Origin: Laguncularia racemosa
Taxonomy: Eukaryota > Streptophyta > Magnoliopsida > Myrtales > Combretaceae
Assembly (NCBI GenBank): GCA_037954665.1
Contig: JBBMOL010000116.1
Span: 2,074,807-2,138,806, forward strand
DNA length: 64,000 nt
Reading direction: 5' to 3'
Shown in pieces: positions 11,741-22,215 of this stretch (position 1 is its first letter; each line of letters begins with the position of its first letter). The translations under genes and the position numbers were made by a program. A model generated the notes under the pieces. That model worked only from the letters and a program-made list of their open reading frames with translations, did no database searches and had not been told where the DNA came from.

Positions 11741-12920
11741 TGTCACGCCCCGAAGGGGGGCCTAGAAGTTGTCTCTAAAAATTATCATAGCATGTGTGCA
11801 CCCGTTACATGATAATCATCTTACGAGCGAGAGATCGTAAGACTTTAAGTAATTAATTACATTTATGACTAATCATAGTACATAAAGTTACATGATAAAA
11901 TATAACTATGGATTTCGTATCCCATGGTTAACCATGATCGTAGAAAATCGGTATCCCCTACCAACTAGTAAAATGGAATAAAATCCTAAGTTTCACAATT
12001 TCAATTTTATTTACATATGGGTCCTAACATTTCATCTAAATAATCTATCCATCATAATTCTTACTTTACCGTTCTTATCTTCCGAAAACTCTCGACACTT
12101 CACATCTTATCCTATCCTAAGCTTTCGTAATCTCTACCTACAAAAAGGGTCTATGGTGGGCTGAGTACGCTACGACTTAATGAATGGGAGGGTAATACTT
12201 TCAATGTTACACACGCACAAGAAATTTCAAATCAAGTTATCAAATCATATGCTATACATGAACAACCATATGAAGGCAACATCTCACGTAGTCTTTGGGT
12301 AACCGATGTGAAGTTTAGGGTTTACGCCCTCCTTGACTTTGGGTTAGGGATTCCAAAGCCACTATTAGTGCCCGGGTCTTACACACAATTTAATTACTCT
12401 TATTGTTTTATTATATTTGTGTCTTAGCTTTAATGATCTAGGCTTAGGTGCCTCAATACACTAAGCATTACACCATTAAGAGACAGGTCAGACTCAGAAC
12501 CATCAAGGCGCAATAATCCCTTAATAACTTAGTTCACACTTGGTGGAACAACAATTCTTTTATCACTTCCGGCGTGTCTTGTAGTAGTGATGGCCTTCAA
12601 TCTCATGCGATGTCTCGTGGAAATGCATGTCAAGTTTTAATTGAGTCCACTTCTTTAATTAATTAATTTGAGGTGACCAAACAATATATAGTCGCATCTA
12701 ATTCCCATTCAAGGCAATAAAGTAAGCTACCAAGCATTTAAAGTCTACCACTCCAAGAACAATCAATAGGAACCTAGTGAAGTCCCATAAACCATCCACT
12801 ACATCTCATTTTCACACTTACCACAACAAGAAAAGATCATGCATTCACATCATAGAATAAACAAGGAAACTGGACTAAGTGGGTGGACACAATCCCGCTA
12901 TACATAAGATTTTAGTTAAC

Positions 12921-13130
12921 TTGACACCTCTGTGCCATTGACTTAAACGTCAAATAAACCCTTTGGGTTTGAACTACAGTTCTCATTTCTCGACACCTCT
13001 GTACCCTCTCACTTAAATGTCGAATCAATCACTAAAGATTGATTTACGATTATTATTCTTTAGCACCTCTATGTCCTCATACCTCTCAAGTGCCCAGTTA
13101 CTTACACATTCAAGGGTTAACAAGTAGCCA
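12921..13130 (+). repeat. About 70-bp tandem repeat in the family E LTR
   Basis: The phrase g(a)cacctctgtg recurs at 12921, 12991 and 13062 (spacing 70 and 71), each followed by similar caag/aaatgtc text. The third copy is diverged. Confidence 0.65.
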
Positions 13131-13165
13131 CATATATATCCCTCTCAAGTCCTTAAATACTTATG

Positions 13166-13224
<59 letters not shown>

Positions 13225-13228
13225 TATA
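13166..13228. repeat. (TA)n microsatellite
   Basis: About 60 bases of almost uninterrupted ta repeat, ending in acatatatata. Confidence 0.9.
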
Positions 13229-13734
13229 GGTTTATAACATAGCTTTAACTAAGGGACAATTTACTAGACACCTTCCCTCACTTACTTAAGAGGGTAAGAA
13301 AATATAATTGTTAAGTTGCAAAATAAAAAGTTGCACTTATGATTTGTATAGTTAGGTGCATAGGTGTATTCTATAGATATAATTGGAAAATAAATTTGCT
13401 TAAGCATGTATACATATTCAGAGTGGATTCTGATATGTGTACATAGTGATATTTATATAATTTATTCCAGCTATGCATACTTACTCAATAGCTATAGAGG
13501 GAAAAGTTAGGTTTATATATTTTGGTTTAGTTTGAAGAAAACAATTTTGAGTCGTGGTATTAGTCTATAGTAATAGCACTAGTAAGATGGTGCGAAGTGC
13601 TATTGTTAAGGTAGAGATATCTAAATACTCAATCCATTCTATCCTCTACATCATTAAACAGTATTCATTTATAACTTATATAATTACCAATTTCTTATAA
13701 TTTCTTCCTAAACTCATCTAACCCAACTATATAA

Positions 13735-13735
13735 C

Positions 13736-13776
<41 letters not shown>
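13735..13776. repeat. (TAA)n microsatellite
   Basis: About fourteen consecutive aat/taa units. Confidence 0.95.
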
Positions 13777-13899
13777 CACATCCAATTTGCAACTATAACT
13801 AAGCAAATGAATTCACATACATAGCATATTAACACAACACAATATTGTAGCATATCATTAAGTTTCCCACTCACCTGTTTAGGGTCGTCATAGTTTTAG

Positions 13900-14346
13900 T
13901 CAGAGTTGAGCGATTCTAGCGGGTAACCTCTTTACTTTCCTCTTGAAGTCAGTGTCCTTCTGCAATACTTCCTCAACCAAACCATAGAAAGCAACATCTT
14001 CACTTGACTTTGGTAGTTTCCTAGCACCTGATTTGTGTACTCTACTCGCTATGTGTTTGGTAGCAAGGCGTGAAGTCTCCTCCTTAAGAAACTTTAGGTA
14101 AACAAGATTCGAAACGTTGAACACTTCTTCAACGTGATTCTGATACAAGGTTTCAAAAGGAATGACCTTCCTAGGAATCATTGCTTCCAATACCTCAAGT
14201 TGCTATGATCGACTGTTTACTTTCCTTACATAGAAGTCAAGCAATGGAACGTCTTTAACCTGCCAAATTTGAAATTTCTTCTTCCATATAGGTAAGATAC
14301 CCTTGGAAAGGATAATTAAAGTTCTTGCATTATGGTATTTAGCCAA
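13900..14346 (-). pseudogene. Unidentified open-frame fragment inside the family E LTR
   Basis: The minus strand from about 14346 to 13900 reads as protein-like sequence (blocks FLAKYHNARTLIILSKGILP, VKDVPLLDFYVRKVN, SSEDVAFYGLVEEVLQKDTD), ending at a TGA. There is one in-frame TAG in the middle (tagcaacttgag), where CAG would be Gln, and a TAA just upstream. Composition is balanced and amphipathic, unlike the simple-sequence frames nearby. A donor-like cag/gtgagt lies about 25 bases after the stop on the minus strand (about 13870-13877). I do not recognise the family. It may be an LTR-resident frame or a captured host exon. Confidence 0.45.
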
Positions 14347-14859
14347 GAATGATCTTCCTTAACATCCTTTGAGCATTCCATTGCGAAATTCATTTCATTT
14401 CAAATATGTCCCAAGCCATCATCTTGGACGTTGCTTAAATCATTTTCTTCACCGTCTACACCAACATAAACACCTTTTTTCCCATTTAATTTCACACACA
14501 GACACACTCACCTCCTTCATGCAATTCCCTCTTCCCCCTTGGTTTCACCTTTCCATTCTTTCTTCTCTCCTTTGTTGACATCTCCACCTATAGGTTTTCC
14601 TGTCATTCCTACTAGTTTTTATCCTCACTCACGCTTCCATCACCATACATACACCAGCTACTATTTATACGCATACAAGCCCACCTCAATCATAATAACG
14701 TCATATGCACATGTACACATAAGTTTTTACTTACACGCATACACATGATCAATACTCTCTTATCTTTATTTTCTGACTTTTCTCCTCTTTTCCTCACCCT
14801 TCTTCTGTCTTAAATCATCTCCTCTTCCTTCTAACTTTCCTCTTCCATTTTCCTTTTCT

Positions 14860-15425
14860 ACTTTATATCTCTTACTTGCTGAACCTCACTTACACATCTT
14901 ACACCCACACCACGCACATACACCAGCACATTCCCACTCACCACGCACACACACCAACACACTCCTATCCATACACATATACACTCCGTACACACCTACA
15001 CATACATACACACAATCATACTATGCACCTAATCACATGTACATACAGGTGCACTTTGTAATCCTCTTTTCTCCTTAAGTCCACATGTACACACACATAC
15101 ACACCACTAGCGCATACATACACACATACTCCACATATGCCTCACACCACCGACATGCACATACATATATACTCTGCATATACCTCACACCATCGACATG
15201 CACATACGCACATACTCTGCACACACCACACATACCTTCCATACACATACACACATACCCGCATACACTACACACACCTTCCATACCCACACATACGTAT
15301 CTGTATACACCACACACCATCTCATACACATACACACATAACCGCACACACCATACACCTTCCATACACATACACACATAATACCTACACACACCACACA
15401 CCATCTCATACACATACACACGTAT
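14860..15425 (+). repeat. CA-rich simple-sequence tract with an internal cac-acatac periodicity
   Basis: Repeats of acacacatac, cacacacc and catacaca dominate about 560 bases, with interspersed 'ccttccatacacatacacacata' type units about 60 bases apart. Open frames on both strands here are products of the repeat and are not annotated. Confidence 0.85.
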
Positions 15426-15479
15426 CTTGCTCCTTCTCCCCTTCCCCCCTACTTTCCTCTACCGGACATTGTTGTTCCC

Positions 15480-15775
15480 ATTATGGTGGCTATTGCTGTT
15501 GTTGTTGTCTTCCTCCCTCGCACACACATGCACCTACATGGTTACCATAGGGTAGCTCCTCCACCTCACACACATGCACACATACTCCACTTCTTCTTCC
15601 GCTTTTGCTACTATAACCGTAGTTGCTATTGTTGTTGTGTAGCTGTCGTGGTTACTGTCGTCGTTACAGTTGCTGTTGCTGCCATTGTCGTGGTTATGGT
15701 TGTCGCCTTTGCTGCGGTTGTTGTTGCCTTTATTGTTGTCCTTCTCCCTCGCACACACATGTAGCCCGCACTCTC
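15480..15775 (+). repeat. gtt/gct-rich low-complexity tract between duplicated segments
   Basis: Strings of ttgttgttg and gttgctgtt are flanked by two similar segments ending ctccctcgcacacacatg (15508-15531 and about 15740-15762). No gene is inferred. Confidence 0.6.
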
Positions 15776-17063
15776 GCGAAGAAACCAACCGGGACTTCCA
15801 CCCTCCGATCTGACCAATTCGTTGTTGGAAATCATTTAATGTCCTCTCATATACATATGTCTCTGGTCAGAAACAAGAGTGACTAACTCCTTCACTCTTC
15901 GATCATTGATGGTGCTCCTAAGGCTATCAATCAGCCTCCTCTTAGGCTCAAACTTTGATCCCTTAAGTGGCTTTACAACATACCACTCCTAACTTTCCCA
16001 ACCTTCACTTGCTTGGTTTATCCTCATAATTTCTCATTTCCTCCGATCAAACTTTCCAACCTTAGTCTTTTAATGATAGCAAATGGAATAGGATCCCCAA
16101 ATGGCATGGAGCTATTTAACACGAGTTGGAAGAGCTAGAATTGGAGGTGGAAGTGGAAGTGAAAGTGAACGTGCGAAGAGGGAAGGGCAGAAGGGGAAGA
16201 CGTGATCTGGGAGGAGAAGAGAAGAAGAAGAAAAGAAAAATAAAAGGAAGAAAGAAGAGGTAGGGGGCGGGGACAGTTGAGGATGGGATGACGACGTGAC
16301 AGATCGACCTCCTCCTGCTGCCTGCTGCTACTACCGACGGGGAAGAAGGCTGGGTAGATACACGATTTGAAAGCTGCTTTCTTTCTTTCTTTCTTTTTTT
16401 AACACAATTATGTATGTATATATTTATATATTATATTATATTATATTTATATTATAATGTCTCTATTTTAATATGCTGATGGTGTATAAAAATATCTTTA
16501 AGTTTTATATTTTTAGCATTTTATTATGAAAGTTTACATCTAAGCTAATTTGGTTATTACAGGCATCAATATTCACTCGAAATTTTTATTTGAATTTCCT
16601 AAATCCATAGTTTCAATTAATTTCCTTATTTAATCTAATATCGTTTGAAATTTATGTTTCGGAGAATTTATTCTTTTAATTTAAATTACCCAAACTAAAG
16701 TTAGGACTTACAATTATTTTTATTTATTTGTTTATATATCTATATTCGGATTTTTTCAATTACTTCGCTTCCTAAATTTATTCAGTAATATATTTCATAA
16801 AATTCAATTTGTCACATTCGTTATCTTCTTTTCTTTGCAATGATTGTTCTTTCCAATTGTTCTATTTTTTTAAAACTTATTATTACGCAAATTATTAAAA
16901 TAACATTTATGCATCGCGATGTTTGAATTTTTATCGTAAATTTCTCAAAGTTTTTAATATAGCAAGATTGTTATTCTTACTATAATAATCTAAAAGTATT
17001 TTTCATTTTGCTTATTTTATTTAACTATTCATATAGTCTTTTTGAAATTTTTAGGACATCACA

Positions 17064-17747
17064 GACAAACCATTTATCCTTACACTATTTAAATAATGAA
17101 ATTTAAAAGATATTATTAATTTATTTTAAACTTCTAACAAACTCTTTCAATAATTTAATTTAAATAATGAAATTTAAAAAATATTATTAATTTATTTTAA
17201 ATTTCTAACAAACTTTTTCAATAATTTTTCTCATTTTGTCATTACTCTTTCTAGAAAATGTCATTTTGCTCCTCCCGTTAATAATGCACGAACCATTACC
17301 AAAAAAAAAACAAAAGAAATGCCGAAAAGGTTGCACTCGGCTTTCTTTTCCTTGTGGAAACTGGTTTTAATCGGTGGTTTGTCAGATTGTCTCTTCCGCA
17401 GCTGGGCCATTCACTCTCAACTAACAAATCTGTTCATTTTCTTTGTACTCATGCTGAATTTCCCCTCAACAATGTTTTGTTAATAATTTGTAGCCGCCTT
17501 ACTCATCAAACCTCCGTATGAAAAATCAAAAGACCATTTTGGCCCCTTCAAGAATACTGTCACATGACCAAAACCATCTCTTTTTGCAGGGAAAATAGTC
17601 TTTCGGATGGATAGCATAATCATATGTTTAGCATGAATAGTCTTTTTGTACACGCCAATAATCACTGCCTTGCTGTTATACACTTTCCCTTATCATTCTC
17701 TGCTCAAAACTCAACCCAGAAGCCAAAAGTTTCAGACTGTTTTCTTT
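17064..17747 (+). other. Upstream region of the receptor kinase gene
   Basis: This is 684 bases between the family E LTR and the kinase start codon. It contains a 71-bp tandem duplication (17091-17161 and 17162-17232) with few differences. An A10 run lies near 17302. No clear TATA box can be chosen. The promoter and 5' UTR must lie here or inside the LTR. Confidence 0.6.
17091..17232 (+). repeat. 71-bp tandem duplication upstream of the kinase gene
   Basis: Both copies begin aaataatgaaatttaaaa and continue to ctttttcaataattt-like ends; only a handful of bases differ. Confidence 0.9.
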
Positions 17748-20291
17748 ATGGAAAAATTCCCTACAGATGGAGTGCAAACCCTTGTGCGCATTATTCTCCT
17801 CATCTTTCTTCAATACACATCACTTGTTTCATCCGCCACTCAATCTGACACTGACCAAACAAAATACTTCATCAGCTGTGGCTCAAGCAAAGACACAAAT
17901 TTCACCAACAGGGTTTTTGTCAAGGACTCGAGCTCGGGCTCTTTTTGGTACACTAAACGAAGTAGCACCACTGGAGGAATCAGCAACCAACAGTCAAATG
18001 TTAGTGAACTCTACCAGTCTGCGAGGATTTTCAGAAAAGCAAATTCATCTTATGGCTTTTATATTAGTGATCAAGGTATTCACTTTCTTCGTCTCCATTT
18101 CTTGCCTTTTTCCTCATCCACAGAAGATCTATCTTCAGCCGTTTTTAATGTGTCTGTTCCTGGGTTGACCCTACTGCACAGTTTCAATGTCCCAAGCGGT
18201 ACTACTACTCCTATAGTTAAGGAGTTCATGTTGACAATCAATAGTACCAAATTTGGGGTTTACTTCCATCCTCAAGCTTCATCTTTTGCATTTGTGAATG
18301 CTATTGAAGTTTTCCTTGCGCCTGATAACTTAATTCCTGATTCTGCTCCAAATGTTAGTCCATCAGGAAGTAGCCGTGATTATAGTGGCATTCGTAGTAA
18401 GGTTTTACAGACAAAATACAGATTAAATATGGGAGGCTCTGAATATTCATCTGTTGCAGATAGATTGTGGAGAACTTGGGAGCAGGATTATAAATATATA
18501 ATCTCTACTGCTAATACTTCAAATAATACGTCAGATTTCCCCCCTAGATATACTGAAATTATTACTGACTCCATAGCACCACCAATAGTCTATAAGACAG
18601 CCAGAGTGATGGGCACGAATTCTGGTAACAACCTTACTTGGGGTTTCAATGTTACTATGAATTCTAGACACATGGTGCGTGTTCATTTCTGCGACTTTCT
18701 TAGTGATGCTCTTGCTGCAATAATCTTCAACCTGTACATTTTTGATGATTTCAGTCAAGAGGTCGATTCGTTTGCTGAAATCGATGGTCGTAGTCGTGAC
18801 GTACGGGAACCATTTAAGTTTGACTTTGCAGTTCTATCGGATACTTCTGGTAAGATTGATATTGGTATTGGTTCAAGCCATGAATCTAATAATACCAGTA
18901 CACCATATCTTAATGGTCTAGAGATACTGGAGATCATGGGGGATTGGAATTTGAGTTTCAACTTTAGTGGAGATGATGAAGGGTCTGATTCCCATTCGGA
19001 TGTTATAGCTGGTGCGGTAGTAGGAGGTTTTGCACTTGTCTGCATCTTGATTTTTGCTGTCATTACTGTTCTAAAGTGCAGAAAGCCAAAACGTACCGAA
19101 ACTTTAGATCGGTCACCTATGCCTGCTCTCGGTTTTGGTGGAGGCAGTTCCCACAGTAAATTGATGATTCCAACAGTCACTGGGTCTCCCCTTGCTCATA
19201 TACAGATTGGGCTGAAGATTCCTTTACTTGAAATTCAGTCAGCAACAAACAATTTTGATGCTAGGTTGATGGTTGGTAGGGGTGGTTTTGGGAATGTCTA
19301 TAGAGGAAAGCTTGAGGATGGCAACATAGTGGCAGTGAAAAGAAGTAAGCCAGGGGCAGGCCAAGGATTTTTGGAGTTCCATACTGAGGTCACTATTTTA
19401 TCAAAAATTAAGCATCGAAATCTCGTTTCTCTAGTAGGGTATTGTATTGAAGAAAATGAAATGATATTGGTGTATGAATTCATGGAAAATGGTAGTTTGA
19501 GAGATCATCTATATAATACGAAGTTCCCTCCTCTGTCTTGGAAGCAAAGGCTTGAAATTTGCATCGGTGCAGCTAGGGGCCTTAATTACCTCCACAAAGA
19601 GGTAGTTGGTGGTGGAATCATACACCGTGATGTCAAGTCAACAAACATCTTGCTTGATGCCAACTTCGTAGCTAAAGTTGCAGACTTTGGTCTGTCCAAA
19701 TCCGGACCTCTTGATCAAAATCAAACCCAGGTAAGCACTGATGTTAAGGGCACATTTGGGTATCTTGCTCCAGAATATATCAAAACCCAGCAGCTGACAG
19801 AAAAGTCTGATGCATATTCATTTGGTGTTGTTCTTCTTGAGGTGTTATGTGCAAGGCTTGCAATTGATCCTACACTACCTTGGGAACAAGTAAACTTAGC
19901 TGAATGGGCAATGCAATATATTCGTGAAGGAACACTTGAAAAGATTGTTGATCCTATGTTAGCAGGCCAGATCAATCCTAACTCCTTAAGAAAATTCAGT
20001 GAGATTGTTGAAGGATGTTTACAAGAAGAAGATGAAGATAGGCTAACCATGAAAGATGTGCTCTGGGACTTAGAACTTACTTTAAACCTTCAACAGACTG
20101 TTGTCCAAAGACAACTCAACATGGAAAGCCCCATGGATCCTTCCTTAATCATTACTTTGTCCGACTTTCAAAATCTTCCTTCCTTTAGCACGTCATTCGG
20201 TGGAGATGATTCACATCCCACAACTATTGGCAACTCGGACATGTCTAAAAGTGAAGTCTTTTCCCAGTTGAAAATTGATGAAGGTAGATAA
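17748..20291 (+). CDS. CrRLK1L receptor-like serine/threonine kinase (At2g23200-like)
   Basis: The frame from the ATG at 17748 gives 847 residues without introns, as usual for this family. Upstream codons stay open but offer only TTG, and a hydrophobic signal peptide (residues 10-30, ending SSA) follows this ATG. Residues 35-400 form the paired malectin-like ectodomain with many N-glycosylation sites. One membrane helix lies at about 419-444. The kinase (about 505-785) has GRGGFG (510-515), K531, E547, HRD with D628, N633, DFG 646-648 and APE 674-676, so it should be active. The end VFSQLKI resembles At2g23200. Family members sense cell-wall state or RALF peptides; the ligand here is unknown. 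Oddities are APEY where relatives have DPEY, Ala689 in SDAYSFG, and Leu766 in DRLTM. The stop is directly followed by an LTR. Confidence 0.95.
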   Translation: MEKFPTDGVQTLVRIILLIFLQYTSLVSSATQSDTDQTKYFISCGSSKDTNFTNRVFVKDSSSGSFWYTKRSSTTGGISNQQSNVSELYQSARIFRKANSSYGFYISDQGIHFLRLHFLPFSSSTEDLSSAVFNVSVPGLTLLHSFNVPSGTTTPIVKEFMLTINSTKFGVYFHPQASSFAFVNAIEVFLAPDNLIPDSAPNVSPSGSSRDYSGIRSKVLQTKYRLNMGGSEYSSVADRLWRTWEQDYKYIISTANTSNNTSDFPPRYTEIITDSIAPPIVYKTARVMGTNSGNNLTWGFNVTMNSRHMVRVHFCDFLSDALAAIIFNLYIFDDFSQEVDSFAEIDGRSRDVREPFKFDFAVLSDTSGKIDIGIGSSHESNNTSTPYLNGLEILEIMGDWNLSFNFSGDDEGSDSHSDVIAGAVVGGFALVCILIFAVITVLKCRKPKRTETLDRSPMPALGFGGGSSHSKLMIPTVTGSPLAHIQIGLKIPLLEIQSATNNFDARLMVGRGGFGNVYRGKLEDGNIVAVKRSKPGAGQGFLEFHTEVTILSKIKHRNLVSLVGYCIEENEMILVYEFMENGSLRDHLYNTKFPPLSWKQRLEICIGAARGLNYLHKEVVGGGIIHRDVKSTNILLDANFVAKVADFGLSKSGPLDQNQTQVSTDVKGTFGYLAPEYIKTQQLTEKSDAYSFGVVLLEVLCARLAIDPTLPWEQVNLAEWAMQYIREGTLEKIVDPMLAGQINPNSLRKFSEIVEGCLQEEDEDRLTMKDVLWDLELTLNLQQTVVQRQLNMESPMDPSLIITLSDFQNLPSFSTSFGGDDSHPTTIGNSDMSKSEVFSQLKIDEGR

Positions 20292-20382
20292 TGATGGGAA
20301 TCTATCCTACGATCTTGATGGTCAGGGAATTTGATTTAGATGATGATCCAAATCACTTACATGCATACATTTTTCTTTATCT

Positions 20383-20388
20383 AATAAA
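20383..20388 (+). promoter_or_regulatory. AATAAA about 92 bases after the kinase stop, inside the LTR
   Basis: This is the nearest AATAAA downstream of the kinase coding region. As the native 3' UTR is displaced by B1, LTR sequence such as this could now supply the poly(A) signal. This is an inference from position only. Confidence 0.3.
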
Positions 20389-20680
20389 AGTTTGAATGGA
20401 AATCTAGTAGTTACAACGATCATTCTTCACAGGATGCCACATGAACTACTTGGTCAAATTAGGGACATCATCGGATTCACATCTAATGGCTTGTAGTGAT
20501 CAACATTGACTTGATGAATCGGCTCTTTGAAGATTATTATCTTTTGTACTTGTAATTTATTTTTGAACAATTTATTTTGTAAGCTTTTGAGATATTTTAT
20601 TTGTTTGAAATTGTGGGTTTAGGACCCGCTACTCTTTAGTGACATAGTTGTAATTGTTTAGTCATTGTAACCTTAAATGG

Positions 20681-20700
20681 AGTAAGTATAAATACTTGCT
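20681..20700 (+). promoter_or_regulatory. Palindromic TATA core in the B1 LTR
   Basis: AGTAAGTATAAATACTTGCT differs by one base from the perfect palindrome in B0 and B5. Confidence 0.65.
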
Positions 20701-21272
20701 TAAGTAAGGTTTATGCGGTAAGTAGAGAGTAAACAAAATTGTTGCCCATTTTTGTGAGAATTAGGGTTCATACTCAAATTTTCATAAGACTCTTATCAAT
20801 TCTTTAAGGATTGTGGCGAGTAGCAACTTAAGGATTTGTGAGTCATATCAATTCCTTTCCTTTAGTTGATTCCATTTCATGCTGGTGTGTCATATCTAGT
20901 TTTGATTTGGATTGTGTTCTTTTTTTTCTTGATTTCACGTCATTTTTATGATCAATTTTATCATTGGATTGCTTGCAATTAAGTGAAATTAGATTCTAAA
21001 TTGTATTGTCATTGTGAATTATTTAATTATAGTGGAATTTGCTATTTTTACGTGGAAGCTTTTGCATAAAAGGTTCATGCCATTTTAGCATTGTTGATAA
21101 TTGGATTTCCATTTGTTCTTATATTAAGTACATCATCATTTGGTGTTAAGGGTATTTGATTTACAAATTGGATTAAAAAGGATTTAAGGTTCACACCATT
21201 TATGGAGAGTTGTCCGGATTTGCGTGTATATGCTTTTGTCAAATTAAGGCATATCATCTTTTTGTATCAGAG

Positions 21273-22215
21273 TGATGTGCTCAAATGACTATTGTGGATG
21301 ACAATTTACGTGAAACCTTTGGAGATTTGATGGAAAACCAAAGATCAAATGATGTAATTGCAATCCCTATTTGTAATTTTCACCAAGTGAAAACAAATGG
21401 AATGAGATCCATGTGAAAATCAAATAAAAAAGGAAGCAACAAAACCGTGATTTCCACTCTTCCTCCAATTCCAATTCACGCTAACACTAAATTGACATAT
21501 AGTTCAAGTACTAAAGGAACAATCAATCTTAACAAGACAATTGTTCATGAATTACACTAACAAATAATTCCAAGAAAGCTTCAAATCCACTCTAGATATG
21601 ACTCACTAGAGAAGAAATGAAAAACAATAAAAAAGAAATTGATATGACTCACAATTTTTCCTTATCGTACTCGCTACAATTCCAATTTTTGGTTGAAATT
21701 GATAAGAAATTTTGAACTAAGATGAACCCTAATTCCCACATGTGAAGTGCTATGTTTAATCTGCAAAAAATGGCCTCCTCAAACCCTATTATAAGCAAGT
21801 ATTTATACTTGCTACTCCTAGGGTTAAAAAATGGTCAAAATTACAAGTTTGCCACTTTTAAGGTGGCTAGTCTTAAATGAAAATTACAAGGAAATAAAAG
21901 TGTTCCAAAACCAAATACAACCAAAAATAGTTTATAAGACAATTACAAAGTATAAAATATCATAAGTCTTCATGAACCAATGCTTCGGAATGGAAAACAA
22001 TCGCAACGGGTCTTTGATTGTCACTCTGAAAATGTTCTGTGTCCATCAACTGTTGTAGGACATATTGGCATCCCATGGAGAATTATTATTGTACCTGTAA
22101 GATTATTTCTCAAATATTTATTAGAATAAAAGACATAAAGTAAAATATAAGCGATTTGGATCATCATCCAAATTGAGTTTTGAAAATGTTGACTGTGCTA
22201 GAAATTTTCTCATCA
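21273..22215 (-). repeat. 3' LTR of B2
   Basis: Read on the minus strand it runs from TGATGAGAAAA to GAGCACATCA. Compared with the other B2 LTR it has a roughly 60-base deletion near the end and a few percent substitutions. The TATA palindrome is at 21794-21813. Confidence 0.92.
21794..21813 (-). promoter_or_regulatory. Palindromic TATA core in the B2 3' LTR
   Basis: This is the exact 20-bp palindrome with TATAAATA on the minus strand, and it is identical in the other B2 LTR. Confidence 0.65.

Larger units (their letters stand above)
11741..17063 (-). mobile_element. Very long LTR (family E), probably a solo LTR of a Tekay-like chromovirus
   Basis: On the minus strand the block begins TGTGATGTCC (at 17063) and ends TTCGGGGCGTGACA (at 11741). 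A GGGGCGTGACA end just before a Met-tRNA PBS is common in plant Ty3 chromoviruses. A decayed version of this junction sits at 53190-53219 in front of a chromovirus-like gag. Flanks read GATAG (11736-11740) and GACAA (17064-17068), which could be a TSD with two transitions. A 5.3-kb LTR is unusually long; undetected internal insertions are possible. It carries microsatellites, a 70-bp tandem repeat and an open-frame fragment. Confidence 0.5.
20292..21256 (+). repeat. 5' LTR of B1
   Basis: It starts TGATGGGAATC, like the start TGATGGGAAAA of the TSD-proven B2 LTR, and shares GATGATGATCCAAATCACT with it. It ends AGGCATATCA followed by the tctttttg-tatcagag junction. The TATA palindrome is at 20681-20700. 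Confidence 0.88.

Noticed and set aside
15075..15550. His/Thr-rich and Cys/Val-rich open frames on both strands
   Set aside because: They are translations of a CA microsatellite-like tract.
17646..17747. Longer start for the receptor kinase at 17646
   Set aside because: The codon is TTG, and the extra 34 residues come before a normal signal peptide that follows the ATG at 17748.
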